From: Chitinophagales bacterium
Lineage (GTDB): Bacteria; Bacteroidota; Bacteroidia; Chitinophagales; Saprospiraceae
NCBI GenBank assembly: GCA_013299105.1
Contig: JAAFJY010000009.1
Location: 153,812 to 217,811, forward strand
Reading direction: 5' to 3'
DNA length: 64,000 nucleotides
Shown here: piece by piece, positions 45,318 through 53,600 of the stretch
Position numbering within the stretch: position 1 is the stretch's first letter
Layout: each line of letters begins with the position of its first letter
The notes under the pieces: generated by a model
Told to the model about the DNA's origin: nothing
The model's database searches: none
The model's input: the letters and a program-made list of their open reading frames with translations, nothing else
Made by a program: the position numbers and the translations under genes

Positions 45318-45540
45318 ATTATGGGTTATTTGCCCCGCTTTGGGGTTCCAAGGCTACCAATTCACGGGCACTACCCAAAAGAAGGCATCCATGATTGGTG
45401 TATTTGCTTAGTGGTACGCATTCCAAACATATGAATACAAATAGCCCGTGGAACTTGGGGTGGATTTACAATTTGGACCACTAGAATGATCCGGCTGGTG
45501 CCGATGGGGTGCGGCGAAGCTTGTTTTTACCTGCAATGTT

Positions 45541-46776
45541 TTATTCTTCCACAAAATTCATGTCCTTGTTAAAGGTCTCCTCTAGGTTGGTGTAGGCCCA
45601 AAACGCGATGGCCAAAGACAACACACCGACCAGCATAGCGCTTTTGGCTGCGCCCAAGCTTGGGGTCAGCACATTGAACAAGGTGGCCTGCGGAATGACG
45701 GAAGCCCGGAGCAAGTTAAGCGAAGAAGTCGTGACCAAAGCCCGCACATTGGTACCAAACATCTCGGCGCCATTGGTGATCAGCACGATCGAATAGCCCA
45801 CGCTGATGCCTAAAAACAGGAACAAGACATAATACAGCGTTACCGACTGCCGGGCAAATAAAAAATACAAAATCAAAAACAGCGTAAACGCGCATGCATA
45901 AATCAAAATGGCTTTTTTGCGACTTTTTAAGAACTGACTGAGTAATCCACAGGAGAAATCTCCCATGGTAAATCCAAAGAAAAACATCGAAAACACGGTA
46001 CTCACCGCCGGGAGCGTTTTCATGCCCATCGCAGCGGCAATTTCAGGGGTAAAGGTCATCACCACGCCGTTGACGTACCAGACTGGGAAACCCATGAGAA
46101 TGATCGAAAAATATCGAATGGCGTTGCGGCGATTTTTGAGCAGCAGCCACAAATCACCCTGTTTGACCTGTTTTTGGCCTTTCAATTGCTGGTAAAGGCC
46201 TGATTCGAGCACTCCAAGGCGCAAAAGCAGCAAAACTATGCCCATTGCGCCACCCAATTGATAGGTGAACTGCCAGGAATAATGCCCGCCAATATAGGCC
46301 CCCGCTACTGCCCCCAACATGCCAAAAGACCCAATGATGGCCGGACCCATACCTCGCCATTTGGGGCTCATCTGCTCGCTGACCAGGGTGACAGCCGCGC
46401 CCAATTCGCCAGCCAAACCTACCCCCGCCAAAAACCGCAGCAGTAGATATGTCTCGTAATCCTGCACATAAGCGTGCAAAAAAGTAGTGGTGGAGTACAA
46501 AAAAATCGAACCAAACAAAACGGAAAGCCGCCCGCGCTTGTCGCCAATAATGCCCCAAAGGAAACCTCCGACCAACATGCCCGCCATTTGCACATTGAGC
46601 AACAACACACCCTTAGATTGCAAATCGCTTTCGGCAATACCTACGGCCAAGAGGCTGGGCCGCCGCACCACGCTGGCAATGATGATGTCGTACAAATCGA
46701 CAAAAAAACCCAAGGCAGAGGCCACAATGGCCAAAACGATGCCGCGTTTTTGCGGAAGGTGGGTATTTGATTCCAC
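45541..46776 (-). CDS. MFS transporter, organic-acid/sugar porter type
   Basis: The product has 411 residues with about twelve hydrophobic helices. After the first helix (IVASALGFFVDLYDIII), the loop motif GDKRGRLSVLFGS and the RFLAGVGLAGELGAAVTLVSEQM helix match the sugar/aromatic-acid:proton symporter branch of the MFS. The HMG-CoA-lyase-like gene lies 114 bases upstream on the same strand, so the pair may handle uptake and cleavage of one compound. A heptamer repeat array (46782-46815) lies just upstream of the start. Substrate unknown. Confidence 0.85.
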   Translation of the reverse strand: MESNTHLPQKRGIVLAIVASALGFFVDLYDIIIASVVRRPSLLAVGIAESDLQSKGVLLLNVQMAGMLVGGFLWGIIGDKRGRLSVLFGSIFLYSTTTFLHAYVQDYETYLLLRFLAGVGLAGELGAAVTLVSEQMSPKWRGMGPAIIGSFGMLGAVAGAYIGGHYSWQFTYQLGGAMGIVLLLLRLGVLESGLYQQLKGQKQVKQGDLWLLLKNRRNAIRYFSIILMGFPVWYVNGVVMTFTPEIAAAMGMKTLPAVSTVFSMFFFGFTMGDFSCGLLSQFLKSRKKAILIYACAFTLFLILYFLFARQSVTLYYVLFLFLGISVGYSIVLITNGAEMFGTNVRALVTTSSLNLLRASVIPQATLFNVLTPSLGAAKSAMLVGVLSLAIAFWAYTNLEETFNKDMNFVEE

Positions 46777-46840
46777 TTTTTAATGGTTAATGGTTAGTTG
46801 TTAACGGTTAATGGTGGGCTCGCTTGTAGGTTTTGGGGTA

Positions 46841-46890
46841 AGAGCGTGTTTAGATATTGGAGGTTTAGGCAGTTGAGTTGCTGACTTTAT
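46841..46890. repeat. Partial copy of the 35201-type element end
   Basis: AGAGCGTGTTTAGATATTGG followed by AGGTTTAGGC matches the inverted right end of the 35201-35363 element. The similarity is lost after about 46870. It lies directly downstream of the lyase-like gene. Confidence 0.5.
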
Positions 46891-47799
46891 TTAAACATTT
46901 TTGATCTCCGGGTTATTGAGCAAGCGGTACATCACCCCGGGTAATTCAAAGCCCAGCCAGCCTTGCGCTTCTTTGCTCACCACGCTGACTTTTTTGGGGT
47001 CAATGCCTGTATGGTAGCCCATTTGGTGCAGCAGGTGTACTGCATCTTCGGTGGCGACCATGCCCAGGCCGCGTTTCACAAACGGGGAGCCGCCAAAGCC
47101 CCCAAAGGAAGTGTCGAACTGCCTGACCCCCACTTCAAGGCCTGCATAAAGGTTGGCAAGTCCCTTGTTTTCGGTATTGTACAGCTGCAAAGCTACTGGA
47201 ATTTGGCCAGCTAGTTTGAGCACTTTTTCCATCAAAATCTGCAAGTCGCGCGGATTGGCCATACCCGTGGAGTCGGCGATTAACAATTCGTCGGCCCCAG
47301 CGTCGATTTGAAATTGGATCAAATCCAACACCAACACTGGGTCAATCTCCCCCTCATAACGGCAGCCAAACGCACACAGCAAGCCCGCCCGCACTTTCAT
47401 CTTGGCCGATTTTGCCAAAGCCATGTTTTCCCGGAACTGCATTTTAGCACCGTCGAGCTTTTGCTTGCTGAACAGCTGGCCATACGTTTCGGACGCTGAA
47501 AGGGACATGGACAGGTGGTTCACGCTCGCTTTTTGGGCGCTTTCGATACCTTGCGGATCCCGCGCTGTGGCCATTAAAACCACTTCCTTGCTTTTTGGTA
47601 ATTTTGAAAACAATAACTCCGCCTCCTCAATCTGTGCCACCAGCCCTTGGTTTTCAAAAGCAGCTACCTGAATGCGGCTCAAACCCGCCTGGAGCAACTT
47701 GTCAACCCAATCAAGCTTGGCTTGGGTAGGCAAAGGGATGGGCAATGACATCAATCCTTCCAAGAGGCCGTGTTCTTCTAAAATTACCGTTTCGCTCAT
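46891..47799 (-). CDS. HMG-CoA lyase-like (HMGL domain) protein with Cys replaced by Ser
   Basis: The product has 302 residues from ATG 47799; TTG two codons upstream is also possible. TIM-barrel features: SRIQVAAFENQGLV, AGLLCAFGCRYEGEID, LLIADSTGMANPRDLQ, VALQLYNTENKGLANLYAGLEVGVRQFDTSFGGFGGSPFVKRGLGMVATED. In true HMG-CoA lyases the last motif is GGCPxA with a catalytic Cys, here GGSPFV, and the residue pattern after it also differs. The metal-binding His pair is not in its usual form (LQLYNTEN instead of HxH). It may be a related aldolase-type lyase or a degenerate enzyme. It precedes an MFS transporter. Confidence 0.7.
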   Translation of the reverse strand: MSETVILEEHGLLEGLMSLPIPLPTQAKLDWVDKLLQAGLSRIQVAAFENQGLVAQIEEAELLFSKLPKSKEVVLMATARDPQGIESAQKASVNHLSMSLSASETYGQLFSKQKLDGAKMQFRENMALAKSAKMKVRAGLLCAFGCRYEGEIDPVLVLDLIQFQIDAGADELLIADSTGMANPRDLQILMEKVLKLAGQIPVALQLYNTENKGLANLYAGLEVGVRQFDTSFGGFGGSPFVKRGLGMVATEDAVHLLHQMGYHTGIDPKKVSVVSKEAQGWLGFELPGVMYRLLNNPEIKNV

Positions 47800-48429
47800 G
47801 TCCAATATTTGGGTTTTGGGGGGTAAAATTAGTTGTTGTGCGCAAATTTGAGCGAAGGCAGGTTTAAATATTACAGGTCTGGCCAGAAAGCGAGTCTAAT
47901 TTTGACTAATCGAGGCAGGAAAATAGGCTCCGATGAAGAATCGTTTACGCTTTACAAACGCGTGGAAGATGGTTCCGGTCAAAGACCGTGGACCAGCCCC
48001 TGTTCAGCGTGCTGCAAGTGTCAGGTTTCCCGACCCGTACATTTGATGAATCACTCCCCCCGATTTTCAGATTGAAACTACCAGCACATCTGAAATCGTG
48101 TAACCCTGGACTTCAGTCCGGGGACAAAGCCCGCCCCTGAATCTCATCTGAAATCTATCCAGCAGTTGTATCAGAAGACAGCATGAAACACAGGTGTTTT
48201 ACTCAGCAAAATACTCAGCCACATGCTTTGTCAAAGAACCATTTTTTTGCAAAGGAATGGAACTTGGCAAGGGTTTCATATGGGTTATCGAATTGTAAAG
48301 CGTGTAGAATTGGGGAATTGATGAAATTGCTACCCTCAGGTCAATTTCTATGCGATAAGCTTTTAAATGTCGGCAAAATCCTTTATTTTTAAGCTTGAAT
48401 CAGGATTTACACCCTGAAAAGTTTTGGCA
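47800..48429. repeat. Intergenic gap with three dispersed repeats
   Basis: About 47899-47924 matches the interior of the 35201 element. About 47936-48000 matches 21061-21125. 48085-48174 matches 38799-38886. A 69-codon forward frame at 48183-48392 shows no protein-like features and is not called. The gap marks the left side of an AT-rich island. Confidence 0.6.
48085..48174 (+). repeat. ~88-bp dispersed repeat with palindrome, second copy
   Basis: It is nearly identical to 38799-38886 including the CCTGGACTTCAGTCCGG hairpin; only a few bases differ (for example TCTGAAATCGTG for TCTAAAATCGTG). Confidence 0.75.
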
Positions 48430-48612
48430 ATGGAAAAGCAATTAAGAATCGTTAAAAAAGGGCAAGATGATGGCAACCTGCAATATTGGTTGTCCTTAAC
48501 GTTCAATGAACGAATGGCAGAACTGGAAAAAATACGCCAACTGATCAATTTAAAAAAGTATGGAACTCGACAAAGATTTCAGAGAGTTTATCGGGTTGTA
48601 AAGCGGAAATGA
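48430..48612 (+). CDS. Small antitoxin-like protein upstream of a nucleotidyltransferase remnant
   Basis: The product has 60 residues from ATG 48430 (MEKQLRIVKKGQDDGN). The pattern YWLSLTFNERMAELEKIR followed by YGTRQRFQRVYRVVKRK resembles the short proteins encoded just upstream of minimal nucleotidyltransferases in Bacteroidota and other phyla, often regarded as possible toxin-antitoxin pairs. The 3' end overlaps, in another frame, a sequence that would start such a nucleotidyltransferase (48560). Since the partner is decayed, the gene may be a leftover. Confidence 0.55.
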   Translation: MEKQLRIVKKGQDDGNLQYWLSLTFNERMAELEKIRQLINLKKYGTRQRFQRVYRVVKRK

Positions 48613-48712
48613 AGTCAAGTATTTGGATAAGATAGTAGCAAAAACTGTAGAAATTCACCCCATATCACGAATAAAAGCTGGGATCGGATCAAAAAACCAA
48701 TTGATGACATGA
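48560..48712 (+). pseudogene. Remnant of a small nucleotidyltransferase gene
   Basis: From ATG 48560 the frame reads MELDKDFREFIGL, a TAA at 48599-48601, then SGNEVKYL and a further ~28 codons to TGA 48710. The pattern xLDxDFxEFIxLL-xxNxVxYL is the usual start of DUF6036/MNT-like nucleotidyltransferases, which normally continue with VVGGYAV. The catalytic GGxxxx-DxD core is absent, so the gene has a stop and a large internal deletion. The identification rests on ~20 residues. Confidence 0.45.
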
Positions 48713-48931
48713 AAATATAATGCGCAAAAACTTGCAAGTCTTCAACAATGAGCTTACTTTTGTAAATGGGGTGTTTATATTTCACTACTGCTCGACTGTG
48801 ATGCAATTGGCCTGATGATTAAGCGGAAATACACGCAACAGTATTTTATTAAGAACGTAATGCGGTTTTCTGGATAGTCGTTTTTGCATTATGGTGATTC
48901 ATAATTTAATTTAAAAGAAAAATCCATACGT

Positions 48932-49342
48932 ATGGCAAAAGTTTGTGGCATTGACATTTCAGGTAGTGAAGCAGTAATTGTTGCTTTAGAAGGAGGACCC
49001 GATAATTTTTCAGTAATCAAAACTGATTTTAAAAAAATTGGTATAAATGATTATAAAAACCAAGCAGATGTCCAATCATTTCGAGACACAATTATTGGTT
49101 TTTTTAATAATATGGGTTTTGACAGAATCGGAATAAAAGAAAGAAATTCAACTGGAACACGTTCAGGAGGGACGATTACCTTTAAAATAGAAGGGTTAAT
49201 TCAAACAAGTGAGCTAGAAGTGAAAATTGTGCATCATGCAACAATTCGGTCTAAATTAAGAGGCAAGAATATTGATTTGTCAAAATTTGATTTAAACAAA
49301 TATCAATATGAAGCTTTTGAAACAGCTTTTTCAATACTATGA
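48932..49342 (+). CDS. DUF3010-family protein
   Basis: The product has 136 residues. The start MAKVCGIDISGSEAVIVALEGG is diagnostic for DUF3010 as I know it. A GIDxSG strand followed by an acidic residue (IGIKERNSTG) recalls RNase H/RuvC-like folds, but a full catalytic triad cannot be shown, so nuclease activity is a guess. The ATGA overlap at 49339-49342 couples it with the downstream protein kinase gene. The pair is clearly AT-rich compared with genes on both sides, with an unrelated decayed gene before it, so it is probably acquired. Confidence 0.75.
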   Translation: MAKVCGIDISGSEAVIVALEGGPDNFSVIKTDFKKIGINDYKNQADVQSFRDTIIGFFNNMGFDRIGIKERNSTGTRSGGTITFKIEGLIQTSELEVKIVHHATIRSKLRGKNIDLSKFDLNKYQYEAFETAFSIL

Positions 49343-50247
49343 AGTTTATGGATTTAAAAGATCTAGGTTTTCCAAACGAAATCATAAATTGTGTTGAACA
49401 CGATTTAGGTAAAGACATCGATTTTGATGCATGCTCCTTTAAAGGAAGCAATGGCTATATACTTTTTGGAGAACATAATATCCAAAAGAAAAGAATCGCC
49501 ATAAAGTTTTATTACTATGGTGAGGACTATCATGATGAAGTAAGACTATTAAACCAAATAAAATCACCGAACTTATTGACCATTATGCATGCAAGAACTA
49601 TTGAAAATGGTTATGCTTATTTTATCACTGAAGAAGTTATTGGGGGAGATTTAGATTCCTTTCTTGGGCACAATCGAATAGGTTTGAAAAGTGCGGTTAG
49701 TATTACCAAAGGCATATTGAATGGCGTTATTGAACTTCATAAAGATACTAACAGGCTATTGCACAGAGATTTGAAGCCTGCAAATATTTTATTAGACTCA
49801 AACCAAAACCCTCTTATTGCTGACTTTGGTTCTTTAAAAAGGATTCCAGAAGATCAAAAATATGTAACTGGGTCAAAACATGCAGCACTTTATAGACCAC
49901 CTGAATCACATTTAGATGAATATTCTTTTTGCTCTGATGTTTATCAAATTGGACTGGTATTTTACCAACTTTTAGGTGGCTACCTGTCCTACAATGAGGA
50001 GGATTATTTAACAAACTCACAAAGGAAAGAGTATTTTAAATTACCTGGTGACTTTGAAAAATCTAAATACATTGACCAAATTTTAAAAAGTTTATCTGAG
50101 AGAGGAAAATTAACTCAAATGAAATCATTGCCATATTTTGTAAACAAACCTATTCAACGAATAATTTCGAAGGCAACAAACCCTGATCCTGACAGGAGAT
50201 ATTCTTCTGCATCGGAGTTTAGATTAAAATTGCATGAGTTAGGATAA
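49339..50247 (+). CDS. Eukaryotic-type Ser/Thr protein kinase, possibly truncated by TAA
   Basis: The product has 302 residues. It has a complete kinase core: IAIKFYY (Lys56), EVRLL (Glu67), LHRDLKPANILL (Asp144, Lys146, Asn149), IADFGSLKRI (Asp162), LYRPPES as the APE-like motif, and SDVYQIGLVFYQLLGG. A Gly-loop equivalent lies in SFKGSNGYILFGEH. No transmembrane helix follows, so it is cytosolic. It overlaps the DUF3010 stop by 4 bases. After the TAA at 50245-50247 the same frame stays open for another 66 codons with protein-like sequence (see next entry). Bacterial kinases of this size occur in phage defence and stress signalling; the role here is unknown. Confidence 0.85.
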   Translation: MKFMDLKDLGFPNEIINCVEHDLGKDIDFDACSFKGSNGYILFGEHNIQKKRIAIKFYYYGEDYHDEVRLLNQIKSPNLLTIMHARTIENGYAYFITEEVIGGDLDSFLGHNRIGLKSAVSITKGILNGVIELHKDTNRLLHRDLKPANILLDSNQNPLIADFGSLKRIPEDQKYVTGSKHAALYRPPESHLDEYSFCSDVYQIGLVFYQLLGGYLSYNEEDYLTNSQRKEYFKLPGDFEKSKYIDQILKSLSERGKLTQMKSLPYFVNKPIQRIISKATNPDPDRRYSSASEFRLKLHELG

Positions 50248-50448
50248 CTGCCTGATTGGAATAAGATAGATAATGAATATTGGTTGTTTAATCACAAGAA
50301 AAACGACTACCGAATAGTCTCTTACAAGAAGCCTCAAATGTATCAATGTATTAAATCAAGGTCAGGAGAAAATAATTGGCGTAGAGAAAGCATTGATGTA
50401 GGCACTCAATCAGAAATTATGGACAGGTTGATAAAAAAAATAATGTAG
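50248..50448 (+). other. In-frame continuation after the kinase stop codon
   Basis: The frame of the kinase gene continues without stops from 50248 to TAG 50446-50448. It encodes about 66 residues starting LPDWNKIDNEYWLFNHKKND and containing RIVSYKKPQMYQC, NNWRRESIDVG and a final MDRLIKKIM. There is no in-frame ATG near its beginning, so it is unlikely to be a separate gene. It looks like a C-terminal extension cut off by a single nonsense change, or read through at low level. Confidence 0.55.
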
Positions 50449-50647
50449 CTTGATACAATAAACGCACCCTACCACGACTTTACGAAAATACCCCCAAATC
50501 CTAACGCTTGATGTCAATGTAGGGTGGCACATTTATAAAACCAATCGTTTGAAACAACAAAAAAGAATAAATACCCAAAAAAAACAAAAGCAGCAGCCCC
50601 TCAAGCTCACTGCCTTTGTTTTTCTAAAATTTCAATTTCTTAAGGCC

Positions 50648-53600
50648 TCACTCCACCCGAATCTCCTCAATCGCCCCAAGCGGTTTCCCTTTGGCCTCCG
50701 GATTCCGGCACACCACATAAATGTCCTGCCTTTGCGGCGGCGTAGCGTTCAGCTTCATCGCCACAGACTTCGACCCCGGTTCTTTCGGAAATTCCGCTTC
50801 GGCCAGCACCTGCCCAGTCGGGCTGCCACTGCGCAACTCAATTTTGCCGCCAGCGCCAAAACCGCCTACGTTTTGGGCTTGTACGATGAAATTGCTCACG
50901 CCCGTGAGGTCGATGCCGCTGAAACGCAAATAAGCGTTGTCGCCATTCATCAGCAGGGCTTTGCCGTTGGCCCAATTCATGACCTCGTGCTTCCAATCAG
51001 CCTCTACGGCCTTGATCACGGGTGAGCGCAGGGCGATGGTTTGGCCCGCCATCTGTGCGCCGACCATCGGGATGCCCTTGTCGGTATAGCTGGCACTGAG
51101 CAGGTACATGCCAGGCTGCTTTTTCTCGTGCTCGCTCAGGTTGACGCTGGCCATCAAGGGGCGGTTGGCAGGCTTGGTGGTTTTGGCCAAAGACAAAACG
51201 TACTGCACCATCGACAATGCCTCCGACTTGGTCAATTGCGGGTGGGCATTCATGGCTTGTTCGCCCCACACCCCTTTGCCACCTGAAATGATTTTTATAG
51301 GCAAATTGGTCTCCGCATCCCATGCGTCCTTGTATTTTTTCGAAATCTCCAGGTAGGCCGGACCGATGGACTTCTCGTTCATCTGGTGGCAAGACTTGCA
51401 ATCCGACAACTCAATCAGGCGCTTGCCTGCGATGAAGCCAGAGTTGGCCTGGTGGCCCTGGGCGATCACCGTGCGGTCAAAGCCTTCGAGGTAGTTCAGG
51501 CTCACGGCTACGTCGTCCGAGTTGATGCCTGCGCCGCTTTGGCCATCTTCGGGGTCGCTGACTTTTACTTCGTATTCCAGGGGTTTGCCTGGGAAGAAAA
51601 AGGTCTGGTTGCCTTTCACCGCAATGTTGACGCTGGGCTTTTCATTGCCCGCTTTGATCACGGTAGCGGTTTGCTGGGTGTTGCCCTTGGGGTCCTTTAC
51701 TTTCAGCACCACGTCGTAGTAGCCTTCGGTTTTGTACTTGGCTTTGGGATTGGGCTTGCTGCTTTTTTTGCCGTTGCCAAGGTCCCATTCGTATTTGAGG
51801 GCTTGCCCTTCAGGGTCTTTCGACTTGTTGGCATTGAGTTGCACTTGCAGCGGGGCCTTACCCGCCGTTTTGTCGGCTTCGATGACCGCCAAGGGGGCCA
51901 AATCGCCAGCGTTGTAGCGGATGACCGCCAGGGTAGCGTCCTCGTTTTGCTGGAACCATTTTTTACCATAATCCAACATGTACAAGGAACCATCGCTGGC
52001 AAAAGCCATGTCCATCGGGTTCGACATGGGGAGTTGCGGGGCAAAACGCTCCATGTCGGCATAATTGCCCTTGTCGTCGAAGGAGAAAGCCATCACCCAG
52101 TCCCGCATCCATTCAAAAGCAAAAAACTTGCCGTTGTAGTAATCCGGGAATTTGTAAGGCGCATTTTTGAAGTCGTCGGAGTAGAAAACCGGGCCAGCCA
52201 TGGGGTTGCGGCCCCCTTTGCCGACCAGCGGAAACTCCTGCGATTGCACATAAGGGTACCACACCATCGGCGAGCGGGCAGGCGGCAAGTTCACCAAGCC
52301 CGTGTTGTTGGGGCTCTCATTCACGGGCGCTTTTGGATCAAAATAATCCCCCTCTTTTTTGGCGTCGAAATCCCAGCGGCGATAAGGCTTGTTGTTGGCC
52401 ACAAAAAGCGGCCAGCCGTAATAACCCGCCGTTGGGGCCTGGTTGAATTCGCAATGGCCTCTTGGTCCACGCTTGGCGTTGTCTTCGCCAGCGTCGGGGC
52501 CTACGTCGCCCCAATACACCGCTCCAGTGTGCTTGTCAACGGAGATGCGGTAAGGGTTGCGGCAACCCATGACAAAGATTTCCGGGCGAGTTTTTTCGGT
52601 GCCGACCGGGAAAAGATTGCCTTCGGGAATGCTGTAAGTGCCGTCTTCTTTTACCTTGATGCGCAGCACTTTGCCCCGCAAGTCATTGGTATTGGACGAA
52701 GTGTAGCGGCCATCAAAACCCTGGCGACCAGGGCGGCCATCAATTGGGCCATAACCATCCGACTCAAAAGGGTTGGTGTCGTCGCCCGTGCTGAGGAAAA
52801 GGTTGCCTTTGCCGTCAAAATCAATCGAGCCGCCCGTGTGGCAGCAGTCGTTTTTCTTGACCGGAACCCGCAAAACGATTTTCTCAGAGGCGAAGTCGAT
52901 GGTCCCATTCTGCTCATCGAATTTGAACATCGAAAGCAGGTTTTCCTTGGTCGTATCCGGGTTGGTGTAGTACAGGAAAATGCTTTTGGTGCGGGCATAA
53001 TTCGGGTCCACCCCCAGGCCCATCAGGCCGTATTCGTGGGTGGAATACACCTTCAGCTTGGCCACTTCTTTCAAAGCTTGTTGGGCCGGGTCCCAGAGTT
53101 TGATCATGCCTTTGCGCTCGATGAAAAGCACCTTGCCGCCTGGTAAAACCGCTAATTCGGTGGGCTCATCCAAGTTGTTTACCAGGATGGTTTTGGTAAA
53201 ACGGTTGGGGTCCGGTACCCGCGCCGATTTGGCTTTGCTGTAATCCAAAGCCGAATTCGACATGGCCCAGTTCAAGCCCCCGATGTAGTGCTTTTGAATC
53301 TGTGGGTCTTCAAAACACTCCCAGGTGTGGCCATAGTTGGTGTAAAATGACTTGCCGCCGTCAAACTCATGGTACCAAACCAAGGGGTGATTGTCGCCCA
53401 TTTTGCCGTCTTTGTACGATTTCTCGTCCACGGTGATCAGGGGCTTGATCAAGTCCCTGCGCAATTGCTTGAAGTCGTAAAATTCATCGGTGTGCTCAAA
53501 TTCCTTGGGCAAATGAGCCGTGGAAGGGTGTGTTTGATCCAAGACCGTCATTTTGCCCTTTTGTACGTTCGGATTGCCGGGGTGAGAGGCAAAATAGCCG

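Noticed and set aside
48183..48392. Forward frame of 69 codons
   Set aside because: Odd composition, begins inside a repeat cluster, no similarity recognised.
20531..50247. Stop codon reassignment to explain in-frame TAA and TAG
   Set aside because: TAA, TAG and TGA all serve as ordinary stops at other gene ends here, so single mutations or errors are simpler.
51386..53146. Long forward open frame of 586 codons
   Set aside because: It is the antisense of the ThuA/dehydrogenase fusion gene, which has clear domains; the forward translation shows no family features.
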